64,000 nucleotides of DNA from NCBI GenBank assembly GCA_903847205.1, contig CAINDA010000056.1, forward strand, positions 1 through 64,000. The letters are read 5' to 3'. The position numbers and the translations under genes are program-made. Each line of letters begins with the position of its first letter. Positions within the stretch are counted from its first letter, which is position 1. Shown here in pieces: positions 8,252 through 17,063 of this stretch. Below the pieces are notes generated by a model that saw only the letters and a list, made by a program, of their open reading frames with translations, was not told the DNA's origin and made no database searches. This DNA is from an uncultured Bacteroidota bacterium (GTDB taxonomy: Bacteria > Bacteroidota > Bacteroidia > 2-12-FULL-35-15).

Positions 8252-9772
8252 TTACTCTTTCAAAAACTTAAATGCTTCTGGCAGATGCTCAATAATATCA
8301 GAGGCAGTCATCGCTTCTTCTGACTTATGATACGCCGCAAAATCACCTGCCAGGCCATGTAAATAAACGCCCAAAACACATGCTTGATCAGAGCTGTAAC
8401 CTTGTGCAATCAATGATGTAATTATACCGGTCAGCACATCACCGCTGCCCCCAGTTGCCATGCCTGGATTGCCTGTTGAATTAAAATACACATCGCCGTC
8501 AGGGAATGAAACAGAGGTATGCGCGCCTTTTAAAACAACATAAACAGAATACTTAATAGAAAAATCGCGCTGCATTTTTAAGCGCTCTTCACTGTTTTCG
8601 GCTTTGCCGGCGAGCCGTTCAAATTCTTTCGGATGGGGTGTAAACACACTGCCGGCGCGTATAAATGAAAGCCACGTTTTATTTTCCGAAAGAATATTAA
8701 GAGCATCGGCATCCAGCACCAGCGGTACAACAGTATTTTGAATTAATAATTTCACAACATTCTGCGTCTGCTTTTCACTGCCAATACCAGGGCCGGCACC
8801 GATGGCATTGTATTTTTCAAGCCGAATATTATCTGTAATAAAATTTTCTTCTGAATCAGCGTCAACCATTGCTTCAGGGAAAGAAGTCTGCATAATTTCA
8901 TAACCGCATTTAGGAACATGACTTGTTAAAAGCCCGGCTCCTGAATGCATACAGGCTTTTGAAGCAAGCACTGCTGCTCCTATTTTCCCGTAGCTGCCGG
9001 CAGCGATTAAGGCATGTCCGAAATTACCTTTATGCGCTGTTCTGCTGCGGGTTTTAAAAAAAGTGCGGACATCATTTTTGGTGATGAAATAATTTTTTGT
9101 CTGCGTATGATTAATATAATCCTGATGCAGCCCGATATCTAATACGCTGAATTCACCAATGCATTCAGCTGTTTCAGGGAACATAAAAGATAATTTCGGA
9201 AATTGAAAAGTGAGTGTAAAGGAAGCTTTTACAATTGTATCTTTTGAATCGTTCAATTTATCACAATATAATCCCGAAGGGAGATCAATTGCAATCACCG
9301 GAAGAGGCTGCTGATTAATAAAATTAATGCATTCAGCAATCAATCCTTCGGCAGGTTTATTTAAACCTGAACCTAAAATTGCATCAATGATAACAGCTTC
9401 TCCCCTGCCCTCTCCAGCAAAATCAATACTGTCCTGCGAAAAAGAATGAATATTCTGTACATCAATTTTTTTTGTATTCAGTTTCTGGAAGTTAATTTTA
9501 AAACATTCCGACTCCTTTTCTGAATACCTCAGAACAAAAACTTTGACTTTATAATTATCTTCCGATAATAATCTGGCGATGGCTAATCCATCAGCACCGT
9601 TATTTCCAAGCCCGCAGATCAATTTAAACTCAACAGAGGCATCATAACGTCCCTTAATCCATTTTACGCACGCAGAAGCCGCACGTTCCATTAAATCAAT
9701 TGAAGCAATCGGTTCATGTTTGATTGTAAATTCATCCGCTTCGCGAATCTGGTCTCTGGAAAAAATTTTCAT
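8252..9772 (-). CDS. nnr: Bifunctional NAD(P)H-hydrate epimerase / ADP-dependent dehydratase
   Basis: This 506-aa protein repairs NADHX and NADPHX, the hydrated forms of the nicotinamide cofactors. The N-terminal YjeF_N domain (about 1-215) epimerises the R and S forms and shows GLGNNGADGLAIAR (54-67). The C-terminal ribokinase-like domain (about 230-505) dehydrates S-NAD(P)HX with ADP; it shows GAGPGIGSE, TPHPKEFERL and the anion-hole motif GGSGDVLTG (about 440-448). Length and domain order match the usual bacterial fusion. It starts at ATG 9772 with IFSRDQIREAD, a typical N-terminus for this family. It is cytoplasmic. Confidence 0.95.
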   Translation of the reverse strand: MKIFSRDQIREADEFTIKHEPIASIDLMERAASACVKWIKGRYDASVEFKLICGLGNNGADGLAIARLLSEDNYKVKVFVLRYSEKESECFKINFQKLNTKKIDVQNIHSFSQDSIDFAGEGRGEAVIIDAILGSGLNKPAEGLIAECINFINQQPLPVIAIDLPSGLYCDKLNDSKDTIVKASFTLTFQFPKLSFMFPETAECIGEFSVLDIGLHQDYINHTQTKNYFITKNDVRTFFKTRSRTAHKGNFGHALIAAGSYGKIGAAVLASKACMHSGAGLLTSHVPKCGYEIMQTSFPEAMVDADSEENFITDNIRLEKYNAIGAGPGIGSEKQTQNVVKLLIQNTVVPLVLDADALNILSENKTWLSFIRAGSVFTPHPKEFERLAGKAENSEERLKMQRDFSIKYSVYVVLKGAHTSVSFPDGDVYFNSTGNPGMATGGSGDVLTGIITSLIAQGYSSDQACVLGVYLHGLAGDFAAYHKSEEAMTASDIIEHLPEAFKFLKE

Positions 9773-9848
9773 TTCAATAAATTAGTAATTGCTGCGAATT
9801 TCACGAATTATCATTGCAATCATTGTAATCAGTGACTATATTTTGATT

Positions 9849-10157
9849 TTAAGGATTGACAGTAATTAGTAATTTACTGATATAACTTATTGTAACAATT
9901 GAAATTGTAACAATAAATGAATACTTTATAAAAGCTGCACCCTTTTTAAAATTGAAAAACAAATGCGAAGCCGTTAAACCAAGCGTAAAAAGAACTGGCA
10001 GAAGGGCGGGATACATTTTAAAACTTGAAATAAAATCACCCTGAAGCAACTCAATAAACGAACGCTGCATACCGCAGCCCGGACAGTCAATACCCGACAG
10101 CTCCTTGTAATAGCAGGGCATCATGTGATTTTGGAGCCAATTTACAATGTGTAACAT
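9849..10157 (-). CDS. DUF2752 membrane protein
   Basis: This small protein (102 aa) carries the DUF2752 signature CPGCGMQRS with Cys25 and Cys28. Two hydrophobic segments follow (about 46-64 and 77-95). The function of the family is unknown. In Bacteroidota it often lies beside a CCC-motif membrane protein, as it does here (10210-10602). A hairpin terminator sits between the two genes only 13 bp before this start codon, so read-through or an attenuation-like control may set its expression. Confidence 0.8.
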   Translation of the reverse strand: MLHIVNWLQNHMMPCYYKELSGIDCPGCGMQRSFIELLQGDFISSFKMYPALLPVLFTLGLTASHLFFNFKKGAAFIKYSFIVTISIVTISYISKLLITVNP

Positions 10158-10170
10158 ATAAGGCAGAAAT

Positions 10171-10198
10171 AAAAAAGAGGACTAATTGTCCTCTTTTT
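10171..10198. terminator. Bidirectional hairpin terminator between CCC-motif and DUF2752 genes
   Basis: The stem AAAAAAGAGGAC (10171-10182) pairs with GTCCTCTTTTT (10188-10198) across a loop of five bases (TAATT). U runs would follow on either strand. It follows the stop of the CCC-motif gene by 12 bp on the minus strand. Confidence 0.8.
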
Positions 10199-10209
10199 AA
10201 AAAATTTAT

Positions 10210-10602
10210 TTAGTGGTGACCCAATATATTTCCCCAAGGCATGGCGGTTAGAACGGTTGCAAAAAATGCAATGTAAATAACAAGGAATATGAAATATAAA
10301 GCAGACAAGCAGGTGCCGATGATTGCACATATTTTTCCCGCCTTTAAATTTTTTAAAGAGGCTTCAGAATAGGTTCCTGGGTTTGCCTGATATAATGCAT
10401 TTGCTTTTCCCGACAGCACCAAAGCAATAATTCCAAGGATCAAACCGATTATGCCGTAACAAAAACAACCGACAATTGAAATAATTCCCAGCACTAAAAC
10501 GGCAGTTGAGTTAGGAATCTGCTGCTGGCCGAAAGGCTGCGCAAACTGCTGATTGAACTGCTGATTTATGTTTTCCGGGCTTGGTGTTCCTTGATTTTCC
10601 AT
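10210..10602 (-). CDS. CCC-motif (DUF4190-like) membrane protein
   Basis: The 130-aa protein has a Gln/Asn/Pro-rich cytosolic N-terminus (residues 1-31, with QQFNQQF-type repeats). Two hydrophobic blocks follow, about 33-63 (LGIISIVGCFCYGIIGLIL) and 90-118. The middle segment KANALYQANPGTYSEAS is the conserved loop that I associate with the CCC-motif family. Molecular function is unknown. It precedes the DUF2752 gene on the same strand, with a terminator in between. The weak promoter candidate upstream (TATTTTCG near 10635) does not have a well-spaced -33 box. Confidence 0.8.
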   Translation of the reverse strand: MENQGTPSPENINQQFNQQFAQPFGQQQIPNSTAVLVLGIISIVGCFCYGIIGLILGIIALVLSGKANALYQANPGTYSEASLKNLKAGKICAIIGTCLSALYFIFLVIYIAFFATVLTAMPWGNILGHH

Positions 10603-10670
10603 GACTTTATTTATAGATTAAATTTGTTTGCTCGAAAATAGTAAAATTATAGCAATCAAAAATATAAAAT

Positions 10671-11258
10671 CTATAATTTGTTTAATTGATTATGAATGTT
10701 TATCACCTGCGGAATAAGCAGTTTCTGCTCATCATTATAAATCACAAATTCCGAACGGTTTATTTTTTTTTCATCGCTGATTTGGTTCATCATGCGGTGC
10801 TCTACCTGCTCCCTGGAAATTTTATCGCGATGCATTGCACGGCTTATTTTCATTTCTGCAGGAGCAGTTACTGTAATTATTTTGTCAACCCGCTTATAGG
10901 CATTGCTTTCAAACAAAATGGCAGCTTCTTTTAAAATGTATTTTTGAGCGGAATGCTGGTTAAGCCAATTTTCGAAATGTGCCCTGACCGCCGGATGAAC
11001 AATAGAATTTAGCTTCTCAAGGGCCTCTTTATTATTAAAAACAAGAGATGCTAATTTTTTTTTATCGATTAGGCCTGACTCACTCAGTAAATCATTTCCA
11101 AAGGTTTTAACTATTCCGGCTTTCACATCCATATTTGAATCTAACAGCTGTTTGGATTCATCATCAGAATAATAAACTGGGATGCCGAGCAGTTCAAACA
11201 ATCTGCAGATTGTGGTTTTTCCGCTGCCGATACCGCCGGTAATTCCAACTTTTATCAT
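10671..11258 (-). CDS. coaE: Dephospho-CoA kinase
   Basis: CoaE phosphorylates the 3'-hydroxyl of dephospho-CoA with ATP, the last step of coenzyme A synthesis. The 195-aa length is typical. The P-loop GGIGSGKTT lies at residues 8-16. The substrate-side motif YYSDDESKQLL (29-39) and the HPAVR segment (about 88-92) that follows the LNSIVHP helix are also present. It is cytoplasmic and needs no partner. It sits between the ddl-like gene and the CCC-motif gene on the same strand, with about 155 bp to the former. Confidence 0.95.
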   Translation of the reverse strand: MIKVGITGGIGSGKTTICRLFELLGIPVYYSDDESKQLLDSNMDVKAGIVKTFGNDLLSESGLIDKKKLASLVFNNKEALEKLNSIVHPAVRAHFENWLNQHSAQKYILKEAAILFESNAYKRVDKIITVTAPAEMKISRAMHRDKISREQVEHRMMNQISDEKKINRSEFVIYNDEQKLLIPQVINIHNQLNKL

Positions 11259-11414
11259 AGTATAATTTTGTTAGTTTTCATCCCGCTGCATCGCTCAGGC
11301 TTCCCGCAAGGGGGAATTGATAAAATTCTGCTGCTTACATCCCCCTGCTTCGCTCTGACTTTCGCGCCCCCATTCTCTCTTCACGCAAAGGCTTCCCGAA
11401 AGGGAGACTTGCGG
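11259..11414. other. Intergenic DNA with two GNRA-type mini-hairpins
   Basis: This GC-richer spacer carries two similar segments about 90 bp apart, AGGCTTCCCGCAAGGGGGA (near 11298) and AAGGCTTCCCGAAAGGGAG (near 11389). Each can form a short CCC/GGG stem closed by a GNRA tetraloop (GCAA, GAAA). Nearby text (gcatcgctcagg, gcttcgctctga) is also repeated. No ORF is supported. The second hairpin lies just past the ddl-like stop codon on the minus strand. Confidence 0.5.
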
Positions 11415-14213
11415 TTACAGCTGCTTTTGCATCATCTTTTTTTTCTGAAAAGCAAAATTTAAAATGTTGTCGATAAAGTCGTAGGGCTTATAGCCGTTTA
11501 TTGCGCTTTGATGAAAAATGCAGGTGGCCGGGGTCATTCCGGGTAAGGAATTCACTTCAATAAAAATCACTTCTATCCTGTTAACGTCGTAAATACGCAC
11601 AAACGCATCAATGCGTGTATAGCCGTTAATGTTTAATAATTTTGCAGCATCACCTAATATTTTTTTTACTTTATCAGAAATCAGCTGGCGGTCTTTCGCA
11701 TTTTCTGCATACCGCGCCGGCGTGATGTTTTGACCCTGACCTGCTAAAAATTTTTCTTCCAATGACAACACTTCACCTTCGCTCAATGCCTCAGAAGCTT
11801 CGAATACTTCATACATTACATTGCCCAGTTTATCATATTTGGTAAGCATTCCGCCTGTTATTTCTAAAAAATGGGCTGCATCACGTCTGCTGATTAATTC
11901 TTCAACAAGCAATACCTGCTTCCTCGGAAATTCTTCTTTATCCTTGATATGCAATACCTGCGAGGCAGCATAATCCAGGCTTTCCTGTTTTCTGAAAATC
12001 AATTTTGCAAAGGCTTCAAATTCCGCTTCTGTTTTTATTTTTCGCACAGCCGATGAACAGCCGTCATCCACGGGTTTGGCAATAAACGGATAATGTATTT
12101 TTTCTTTGACTTCCTGCAGTACTTGATTTTTATAGCTGTTCCAGGCTTCCTCGGTAATCAGCAAATGTTCGGCAGTTAAAAATCCGTTTTGTTTTAAGAT
12201 TTCATTAGTGCGGTATTTATCAATTGTAACCTGTGAACTTTCTACACCAGAACCATTGTAGGGAAGGCCGACTTTTTCCAATTGAACCTGCACTGCACCA
12301 TCTTCTCCCGGACGGCCGTGTAAAGCGATAAATACACAGTCCACTGCGTTCGCCAAATCAGCATACGTTAAAGATTTGGGTTTCGCTAAATTATTAGTGT
12401 CGGCATATTTTTCAGTAATGTCAGAACATTCATCAATAATAAGCTTTACCAAATTATGCGTTTTATAATTTTCAATTTTATCCTTGATATCATCAGCATT
12501 ATCTTTCAGCAGAATATTTATCGGAATCTGGTACATGATATGCTCTTCTGCGCTTCCCGTAAGGAATACCGGGATAGGCTGATACTTTGCTGATGAAGCT
12601 AATTTCTCATAAATATTTCTGCCGCTCTCCACCGAAATATGACGCTCCGAAGAGTAGCCTCCTAAAATAACCGCAGCTTTAATTTTATTAGTAATTGCTG
12701 CTTTATCTTTTTTAATTAATTTATCCAAAACAGCAAGCAGCTCATCAAACTGGCCGCTGTTTTTACTTGCGGCAATACGCTGAGCAAGCGATGTGCGGAT
12801 AATGTATGTTAAGAACTGAGAAGGATTCAAACCGATTTCTGCAGCCTGATGGAAGAAAAAAGAAGAGGGCATCATACCCGAAGTAGTGTTGGGGTCATTC
12901 AAAAATATTTTTCCTTCTTTAGAAATAAAGCCGTCAATTCTTGCATACACATCAAAACACAAAGCACTGAACAAACGTTCACAATCTTTGCGAATAGCCT
13001 GTATCTGCTCATTAGGAAGATCAATAGGCGTAATTTTACGTGATAATCCAGGCAGATATTTTGAACGGTAATCGAATAATTCTTTTCCTTTCCGGATTTC
13101 TGTCGGCGGCAGCGCAATTATTTTTTTACTTTCTTTTAGCTGACCGCTTCCTTTCATGGGCGGTTCAGTGTTTTGCAATACGATACATGAAAACTCTTTG
13201 CCTTCAATAAAACCTTCTATGAGCACTTTGCTTTCGCCATCCAGGGCTTCTATAAGCAATGCATCACAAAACAATTCTTTCTCTGCCGGGGAGAGAGAGG
13301 CATCCTGATCTGCTTCGAAATATGAATTCAAATATTCAATTAAATCCTGCGGATGATAGCAGATCTGCGATACACGGCGGGTTAAATGAGACAGCGCATT
13401 TGAATTCGAAACTTTTACGGGCATGCCTATTCCTTCGCGGATATCAGCAAGTATGCGGATAAAATCAGTTTTCTCAGCGGCGTTTAATTTTTTCCAATCA
13501 TCAGCTTTCAGCTTTTTAACAAAAAAAGCTTTTTCAAGAGCATCAGTAAACTTAGCAATATTCTCTTCATGCAGTATGCTGATGCCAATGGATGAGCCTT
13601 GATTAGCGGGTTTTATAACCATCGGGAATCCGATTTCTTTTTTTGCTTTTTCATAAGCATCTTTGTAATGCCCATGAATAAAGCCTTCTCTGTCAATGGT
13701 AAAAAAAGCGGGACTGTTGAATCCGGCATTTACCATCAAACGTTTCTGAACGCTTTTATCTATGCCGATTGCAGAAGGCAGGATGCCGGATCCTGAATAC
13801 GGTATTCCTAAATATTCAAACAAACCTTGTATTTTACCATCTTCGCCGAATGGACCATGCAGACACAAAAAAGCAAAATCAAAATAATTTTTCAAATCTC
13901 CCGGCTCAATCTTATGCCCTATTTTATTGATGAGTGCAAGCTGCTCGTCGGAAGATAGTTTACCAATCTGCTCGGCATAAATTTGAAAACCGCCTTCTTT
14001 GTGTGGAATGAATTCAGCAGGCGGGTAAAAATCGCGGATGCTGCCTTTGTATACAAACTCCCAATTGAGCAGCACAAAATTTCCGAAACTATCCACAAAC
14101 AAAGGGACAGTTTCAAACAAAGATTTGTTGAGATTATCGTAAACGGTTCTTCCGCCGGCGAATGATATTTCGCGTTCTTTAGAAAAACCTCCGAAAATGA
14201 TTCCTATTTTCAT
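11415..14213 (-). CDS. Double-length D-Ala-D-Ala-ligase-like protein (tandem fusion)
   Basis: The 932-aa protein contains two successive D-alanine:D-alanine ligase domains, each with its own preATP-grasp and ATP-grasp parts. Half one (about 1-495) begins IGIIFGGFSKEREIS and has LHGPFGEDG (118-126), PYSGSG and a VIKPANQGSSIG lysine strand. Half two (about 512-932) begins AVILGGYSSERHIS and has LHGRPGEDG and the textbook metal motif EVNSLPGMT (about 886-894). In half one the equivalent motif is NDPNTTSGMM (about 441-450), lacking the usual Glu. Half one may therefore be weakened or act on a different substrate. A single Ddl is normally about 300-370 aa. The product would be a dipeptide for peptidoglycan precursors. 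Separate canonical ddl may exist elsewhere. Confidence 0.85.
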   Translation of the reverse strand: MKIGIIFGGFSKEREISFAGGRTVYDNLNKSLFETVPLFVDSFGNFVLLNWEFVYKGSIRDFYPPAEFIPHKEGGFQIYAEQIGKLSSDEQLALINKIGHKIEPGDLKNYFDFAFLCLHGPFGEDGKIQGLFEYLGIPYSGSGILPSAIGIDKSVQKRLMVNAGFNSPAFFTIDREGFIHGHYKDAYEKAKKEIGFPMVIKPANQGSSIGISILHEENIAKFTDALEKAFFVKKLKADDWKKLNAAEKTDFIRILADIREGIGMPVKVSNSNALSHLTRRVSQICYHPQDLIEYLNSYFEADQDASLSPAEKELFCDALLIEALDGESKVLIEGFIEGKEFSCIVLQNTEPPMKGSGQLKESKKIIALPPTEIRKGKELFDYRSKYLPGLSRKITPIDLPNEQIQAIRKDCERLFSALCFDVYARIDGFISKEGKIFLNDPNTTSGMMPSSFFFHQAAEIGLNPSQFLTYIIRTSLAQRIAASKNSGQFDELLAVLDKLIKKDKAAITNKIKAAVILGGYSSERHISVESGRNIYEKLASSAKYQPIPVFLTGSAEEHIMYQIPINILLKDNADDIKDKIENYKTHNLVKLIIDECSDITEKYADTNNLAKPKSLTYADLANAVDCVFIALHGRPGEDGAVQVQLEKVGLPYNGSGVESSQVTIDKYRTNEILKQNGFLTAEHLLITEEAWNSYKNQVLQEVKEKIHYPFIAKPVDDGCSSAVRKIKTEAEFEAFAKLIFRKQESLDYAASQVLHIKDKEEFPRKQVLLVEELISRRDAAHFLEITGGMLTKYDKLGNVMYEVFEASEALSEGEVLSLEEKFLAGQGQNITPARYAENAKDRQLISDKVKKILGDAAKLLNINGYTRIDAFVRIYDVNRIEVIFIEVNSLPGMTPATCIFHQSAINGYKPYDFIDNILNFAFQKKKMMQKQL

Positions 14214-14330
14214 TATGTGATTTTTGACACGAATTGCACGAATTAAAAAAAATCAATTACTTGAATTGATTATAATCAGCGGACTTGTATCGATTAGTTC
14301 CTGCAAATTTAAAATTAAGCGGGGAGAGTT

Positions 14331-14933
14331 TCAGCCGATCTGCTTCAAATATTCAACAAGTTTATTAACTGCCAGTGCCCGGTGGCTGATTTTGTTTTTT
14401 TCTGTCAAATCCATTTCAGCAAAAGATACTTGTTTACTTGAAGAAGAGCTTCCCGAAATATCCGGCGCAAAAATCGGATCATATCCAAATCCCATGGCAC
14501 CATGCCTTTCAGTTAATATAACGCCGTTAACAATTCCCTCAAACTGAATTTCTTTTCCATCAAGAAGCAAAGAAATAATTGTTTTAAAACGAGCTCTGCG
14601 GTTGGTTATTCCCTGCATTTCTGCAAGAACTTTATTCATATTATCTTCTGAATTTTTATTTTCGCCCGCATAACGTGCAGACAAAACACCCGGCCGGCCG
14701 TTCAATGCTTCAATCTCTAATCCGGTATCATCCGCAAAACAATTTACATGATACTTATCAAACACGTAAAAAGATTTCTGTGATGCGTTACCTTCAATTG
14801 ACGACTGGGTTTCAGGTATTTCTTCTGTGCAGCCGATGTCAGACAAACTCAATAGCTTAATGCTTTCAGGAATGAGTTTCTGAATTTCATTTATTTTATT
14901 CTGGTTGGCTGTGGCGAAAACTATCTGCATCAT
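14331..14933 (-). CDS. rdgB: Non-canonical purine NTP pyrophosphatase (RdgB/HAM1)
   Basis: RdgB hydrolyses ITP, dITP and XTP to monophosphates and so keeps deaminated purines out of DNA and RNA. The 200-aa length fits. Visible signatures are the N-terminal FATANQNKINEIQKL, FADDTGLEIEALNGRPGVLSAR-type motif (about 66-87), GYDPIFAP (about 149-156) and the C-terminal KNKISHRALA. It heads the direction of a tight minus-strand run with SCO1, TlpA, GNAT and DUF421 genes (gaps of 2-33 bp or overlaps), lying last in the run, so it is probably co-transcribed. Confidence 0.95.
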   Translation of the reverse strand: MMQIVFATANQNKINEIQKLIPESIKLLSLSDIGCTEEIPETQSSIEGNASQKSFYVFDKYHVNCFADDTGLEIEALNGRPGVLSARYAGENKNSEDNMNKVLAEMQGITNRRARFKTIISLLLDGKEIQFEGIVNGVILTERHGAMGFGYDPIFAPDISGSSSSSKQVSFAEMDLTEKNKISHRALAVNKLVEYLKQIG

Positions 14934-14946
14934 TAATTTATTAAAA

Positions 14947-15615
14947 TTATTTTTTTTCTTTGTAGTGATACTCCGAAAGAAGCAGGCCGATATCTTTTAT
15001 CAGCATGTTCATCTGCGTTGAATCTGTACCGTCGTAATAGCCGCGGATACGTTTTTCTTTATCGATTAAAGCAAAATTTTGAGTATGTATAAAATCGTTC
15101 GGCCCCCCGTCGCCCTGCGATGCATCAAGCATATAGCTGGTCCGGGCAATTTCATAAAGCGCTTTTTTATCTCCTGTAACAAACATCCATTGCTTTGTAT
15201 CTGCGTTATGATTGACTGCATAGGCTTTTAACTGTTCAACAGAATCTATTTCAGGATCCACTGTATGAGATAAAAATTTAACTTCCATATTGCCCTTGAA
15301 TTTTTCGGCTATCCTTTCCATTTGATTACTCATAATGGGACAGATGCTGTGGCAGGTGGTAAAAAAGAAATCTGCAACATAAACACTTCCTTCAAAATCT
15401 TTCTGAGTAACAGTCTTCCCGTCCTGGTTGACGAAACTGAAATTTTGGATGGTGTGATATACTGTATCCGAATTTCCTTTTTTGGGTTCATAGCTTTTCT
15501 CCCCGAAAAAAGGAAGGTGCCTGATGGGCTTGCTCCTATCGTAAATAAAAAATGCATATACTGCAACGCCTGCTGCGACAGTAAGAATAAAAATATTGAC
15601 AAATTTATTTTTCAT
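14947..15615 (-). CDS. SCO1/SenC family copper/thiol protein
   Basis: This protein (222 aa) has an N-terminal membrane anchor (about 5-23) and a periplasmic thioredoxin-like domain. The copper-binding CxxxC is at C88 and C92 (TTCHSICP) and the distal His is H177 (FIHTQNF), matching SCO1/SenC. Such proteins deliver copper to the Cu-A centre of cytochrome c oxidase or keep its thiols reduced. The start overlaps the stop region of the upstream TlpA-like gene by 11 bp. The pairing of the two redox proteins supports a role in periplasmic thiol or copper handling. No oxidase gene is in the window. Confidence 0.9.
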   Translation of the reverse strand: MKNKFVNIFILTVAAGVAVYAFFIYDRSKPIRHLPFFGEKSYEPKKGNSDTVYHTIQNFSFVNQDGKTVTQKDFEGSVYVADFFFTTCHSICPIMSNQMERIAEKFKGNMEVKFLSHTVDPEIDSVEQLKAYAVNHNADTKQWMFVTGDKKALYEIARTSYMLDASQGDGGPNDFIHTQNFALIDKEKRIRGYYDGTDSTQMNMLIKDIGLLLSEYHYKEKK

Positions 15616-16105
15616 TTGTTTTTTCTTTTAAGATGTTTTCAATTTCATTTTTTAAAAATTCGTATTTCAATTTTTTCTCAAAAAAGGAATTCACTTTTTT
15701 TTTACTTTCAACAATTAATGTCGCAGGAAGCGCACCACTCCAATGCTCCGACACTTTCGGAATAAAATAATTTCCATTAATTTCATCCAGCAATACAACT
15801 TCCGACACTAATTTTTTTTTATTGATGAAGGGTAAAAGTTTGCTTTCTAAATCTTCTTTAAAATCCATGCTTACCAATAATACTTTTACTCTGTTCTTTT
15901 GGAAAGTATTATTAATACTGTCGAAAGCGGGAAGTTCTTTCACGCAGGGCGCACACCAAGTTGCCCAGAAATTAACCACGTATATAGTGTCGGAGTTATT
16001 TCTGATTCTCTTTTCTAAATCAGTAATTTTAAGTACCTGTACATTTTGAGAATACGCTGCAATGGCTGTAAACATAAGCAATGCGAAAGCTGTTAAGTAA
16101 CGCAT
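15605..16105 (-). CDS. TlpA-type exported thioredoxin
   Basis: The 166-aa protein has a signal peptide (1-20, ending AYSQ) and a thioredoxin fold with the active site WATWCAPC (Cys51, Cys54). It ends in a Lys/Glu-rich tail. TlpA/ResA-like proteins reduce disulfides in the periplasm, for example in cytochrome c or Cu-A maturation. It overlaps the SCO1-like gene downstream by 11 bp and lies 2 bp after the GNAT gene upstream, so it belongs to one operon. The cis-proline region is present (SEHWSGALPATLIV). Confidence 0.9.
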   Translation of the reverse strand: MRYLTAFALLMFTAIAAYSQNVQVLKITDLEKRIRNNSDTIYVVNFWATWCAPCVKELPAFDSINNTFQKNRVKVLLVSMDFKEDLESKLLPFINKKKLVSEVVLLDEINGNYFIPKVSEHWSGALPATLIVESKKKVNSFFEKKLKYEFLKNEIENILKEKTNEK

Positions 16106-16107
16106 AA

Positions 16108-16506
16108 TTACATTTTTCTTTTTATAATAAAACCATTTTCAACTTTTTCGAAACCGGTTTTTGGATAATATTCCATGGCTGGTGATGCGGAAAGCAAGAG
16201 CAGCATTGTCTGCTCGCCTATAGTCTGAAGAGTTAATTCTATCAATGTTTTTCCGATACCCGATTTTTGATATTCTTTTTTAACAGCTAAATCCGAAAGG
16301 TAACAGCAGTAATTATAATCTGTAACCGAACGTGCAATGCCTATTAATTCAACACCATCCCAGGCAGTAATAACAAGGTTTGAATTATCCAGCATTTTCT
16401 GAATACGATTTGCATCATCAACAGGACGGTTGATTCCAGAGCTTTTAAACACCTCTATCACTTCCTGTGCATTAGTTTTTGAATTTATTTTGAATTGAAT
16501 TTTCAT
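16108..16506 (-). CDS. GNAT family N-acetyltransferase
   Basis: A single GNAT domain of 132 aa. The acetyl-CoA binding motif A is visible as VKKEYQKSGIGKTLIE (about 75-90), preceded by the strand YLSDLAV. The late segment MEYYPKTGFEKVENGF is the usual C-terminal GNAT element. Substrate is unknown; small stand-alone GNATs may modify amino acids, small amines or protein N-termini. It is the second gene of the tight minus-strand run between DUF421 and tlpA. Confidence 0.88.
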   Translation of the reverse strand: MKIQFKINSKTNAQEVIEVFKSSGINRPVDDANRIQKMLDNSNLVITAWDGVELIGIARSVTDYNYCCYLSDLAVKKEYQKSGIGKTLIELTLQTIGEQTMLLLLSASPAMEYYPKTGFEKVENGFIIKRKM

Positions 16507-16538
16507 GTGATTGTTTTCAAAAATAATAAACAGAATTA

Positions 16539-17063
16539 TTACATATTCTGATTTAATGCTTTATTGTGTTTGCGCCTTTTGACAGTTTTATGTGCAAAAT
16601 TATCTGATAAAACACTGATGTTGCCGTCAATTTCGAGAATTGCCAGATCCACTTCTAATATATCCTTCACTCCATGTTCATGAACTGTGGCCTCTAATTC
16701 TTCCATTGTAATTTTCTGTTCATCCAAATGTTCTTGAATAATTTTCCCCTGATAAATAAGCATTACAGCTGATCCTTCCAAAAACTTTTCAACGGTTTTT
16801 GATTTGAATATTAATTGGCGGAACAATGCATTCAAACAGAATAACGTAATCGCTGCAATTAAACCGCCCTGAAGGCTTGTATTACTGCCAACCATTGCAT
16901 TTTGAACGGAGTTGCTGATTAATAAAATAAATACCAGATCAATCACAGACAACTGTGATATTTCTTTTTTTCCAAACACCCTGATGAGTAAAACGATGCA
17001 GACATATATCACAGCAGATCGCAATGAAACAGGTATTACATCATTCATTATAAAATCATTCAT
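16539..17063 (-). CDS. DUF421 (YetF/YcaP-like) membrane protein
   Basis: This protein (174 aa) has three hydrophobic segments at its N-terminus (about 13-30, 38-56 and 66-82) followed by a soluble domain. The signatures FGKKEISQLSVIDLVFI and ISNSVQNAMVG are typical of DUF421, and the C-terminal part has the conserved ITMEELEATVHEHG. The biochemical role of this family is not established. A second in-frame Met (residue 6) could also be the start. It is the first gene of the minus-strand run leading to rdgB. Confidence 0.85.
   Translation of the reverse strand: MNDFIMNDVIPVSLRSAVIYVCIVLLIRVFGKKEISQLSVIDLVFILLISNSVQNAMVGSNTSLQGGLIAAITLFCLNALFRQLIFKSKTVEKFLEGSAVMLIYQGKIIQEHLDEQKITMEELEATVHEHGVKDILEVDLAILEIDGNISVLSDNFAHKTVKRRKHNKALNQNM

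Noticed and set aside
10142-10330. 62-aa minus-strand frame overlapping the CCC-motif gene
   Set aside because: It is a shadow in another frame of the CCC-motif gene and spans a terminator.
14220-14260. Short CACGAATT repeats (also near 9795)
   Set aside because: The copies are too short and scattered to call a repeat family from this window.
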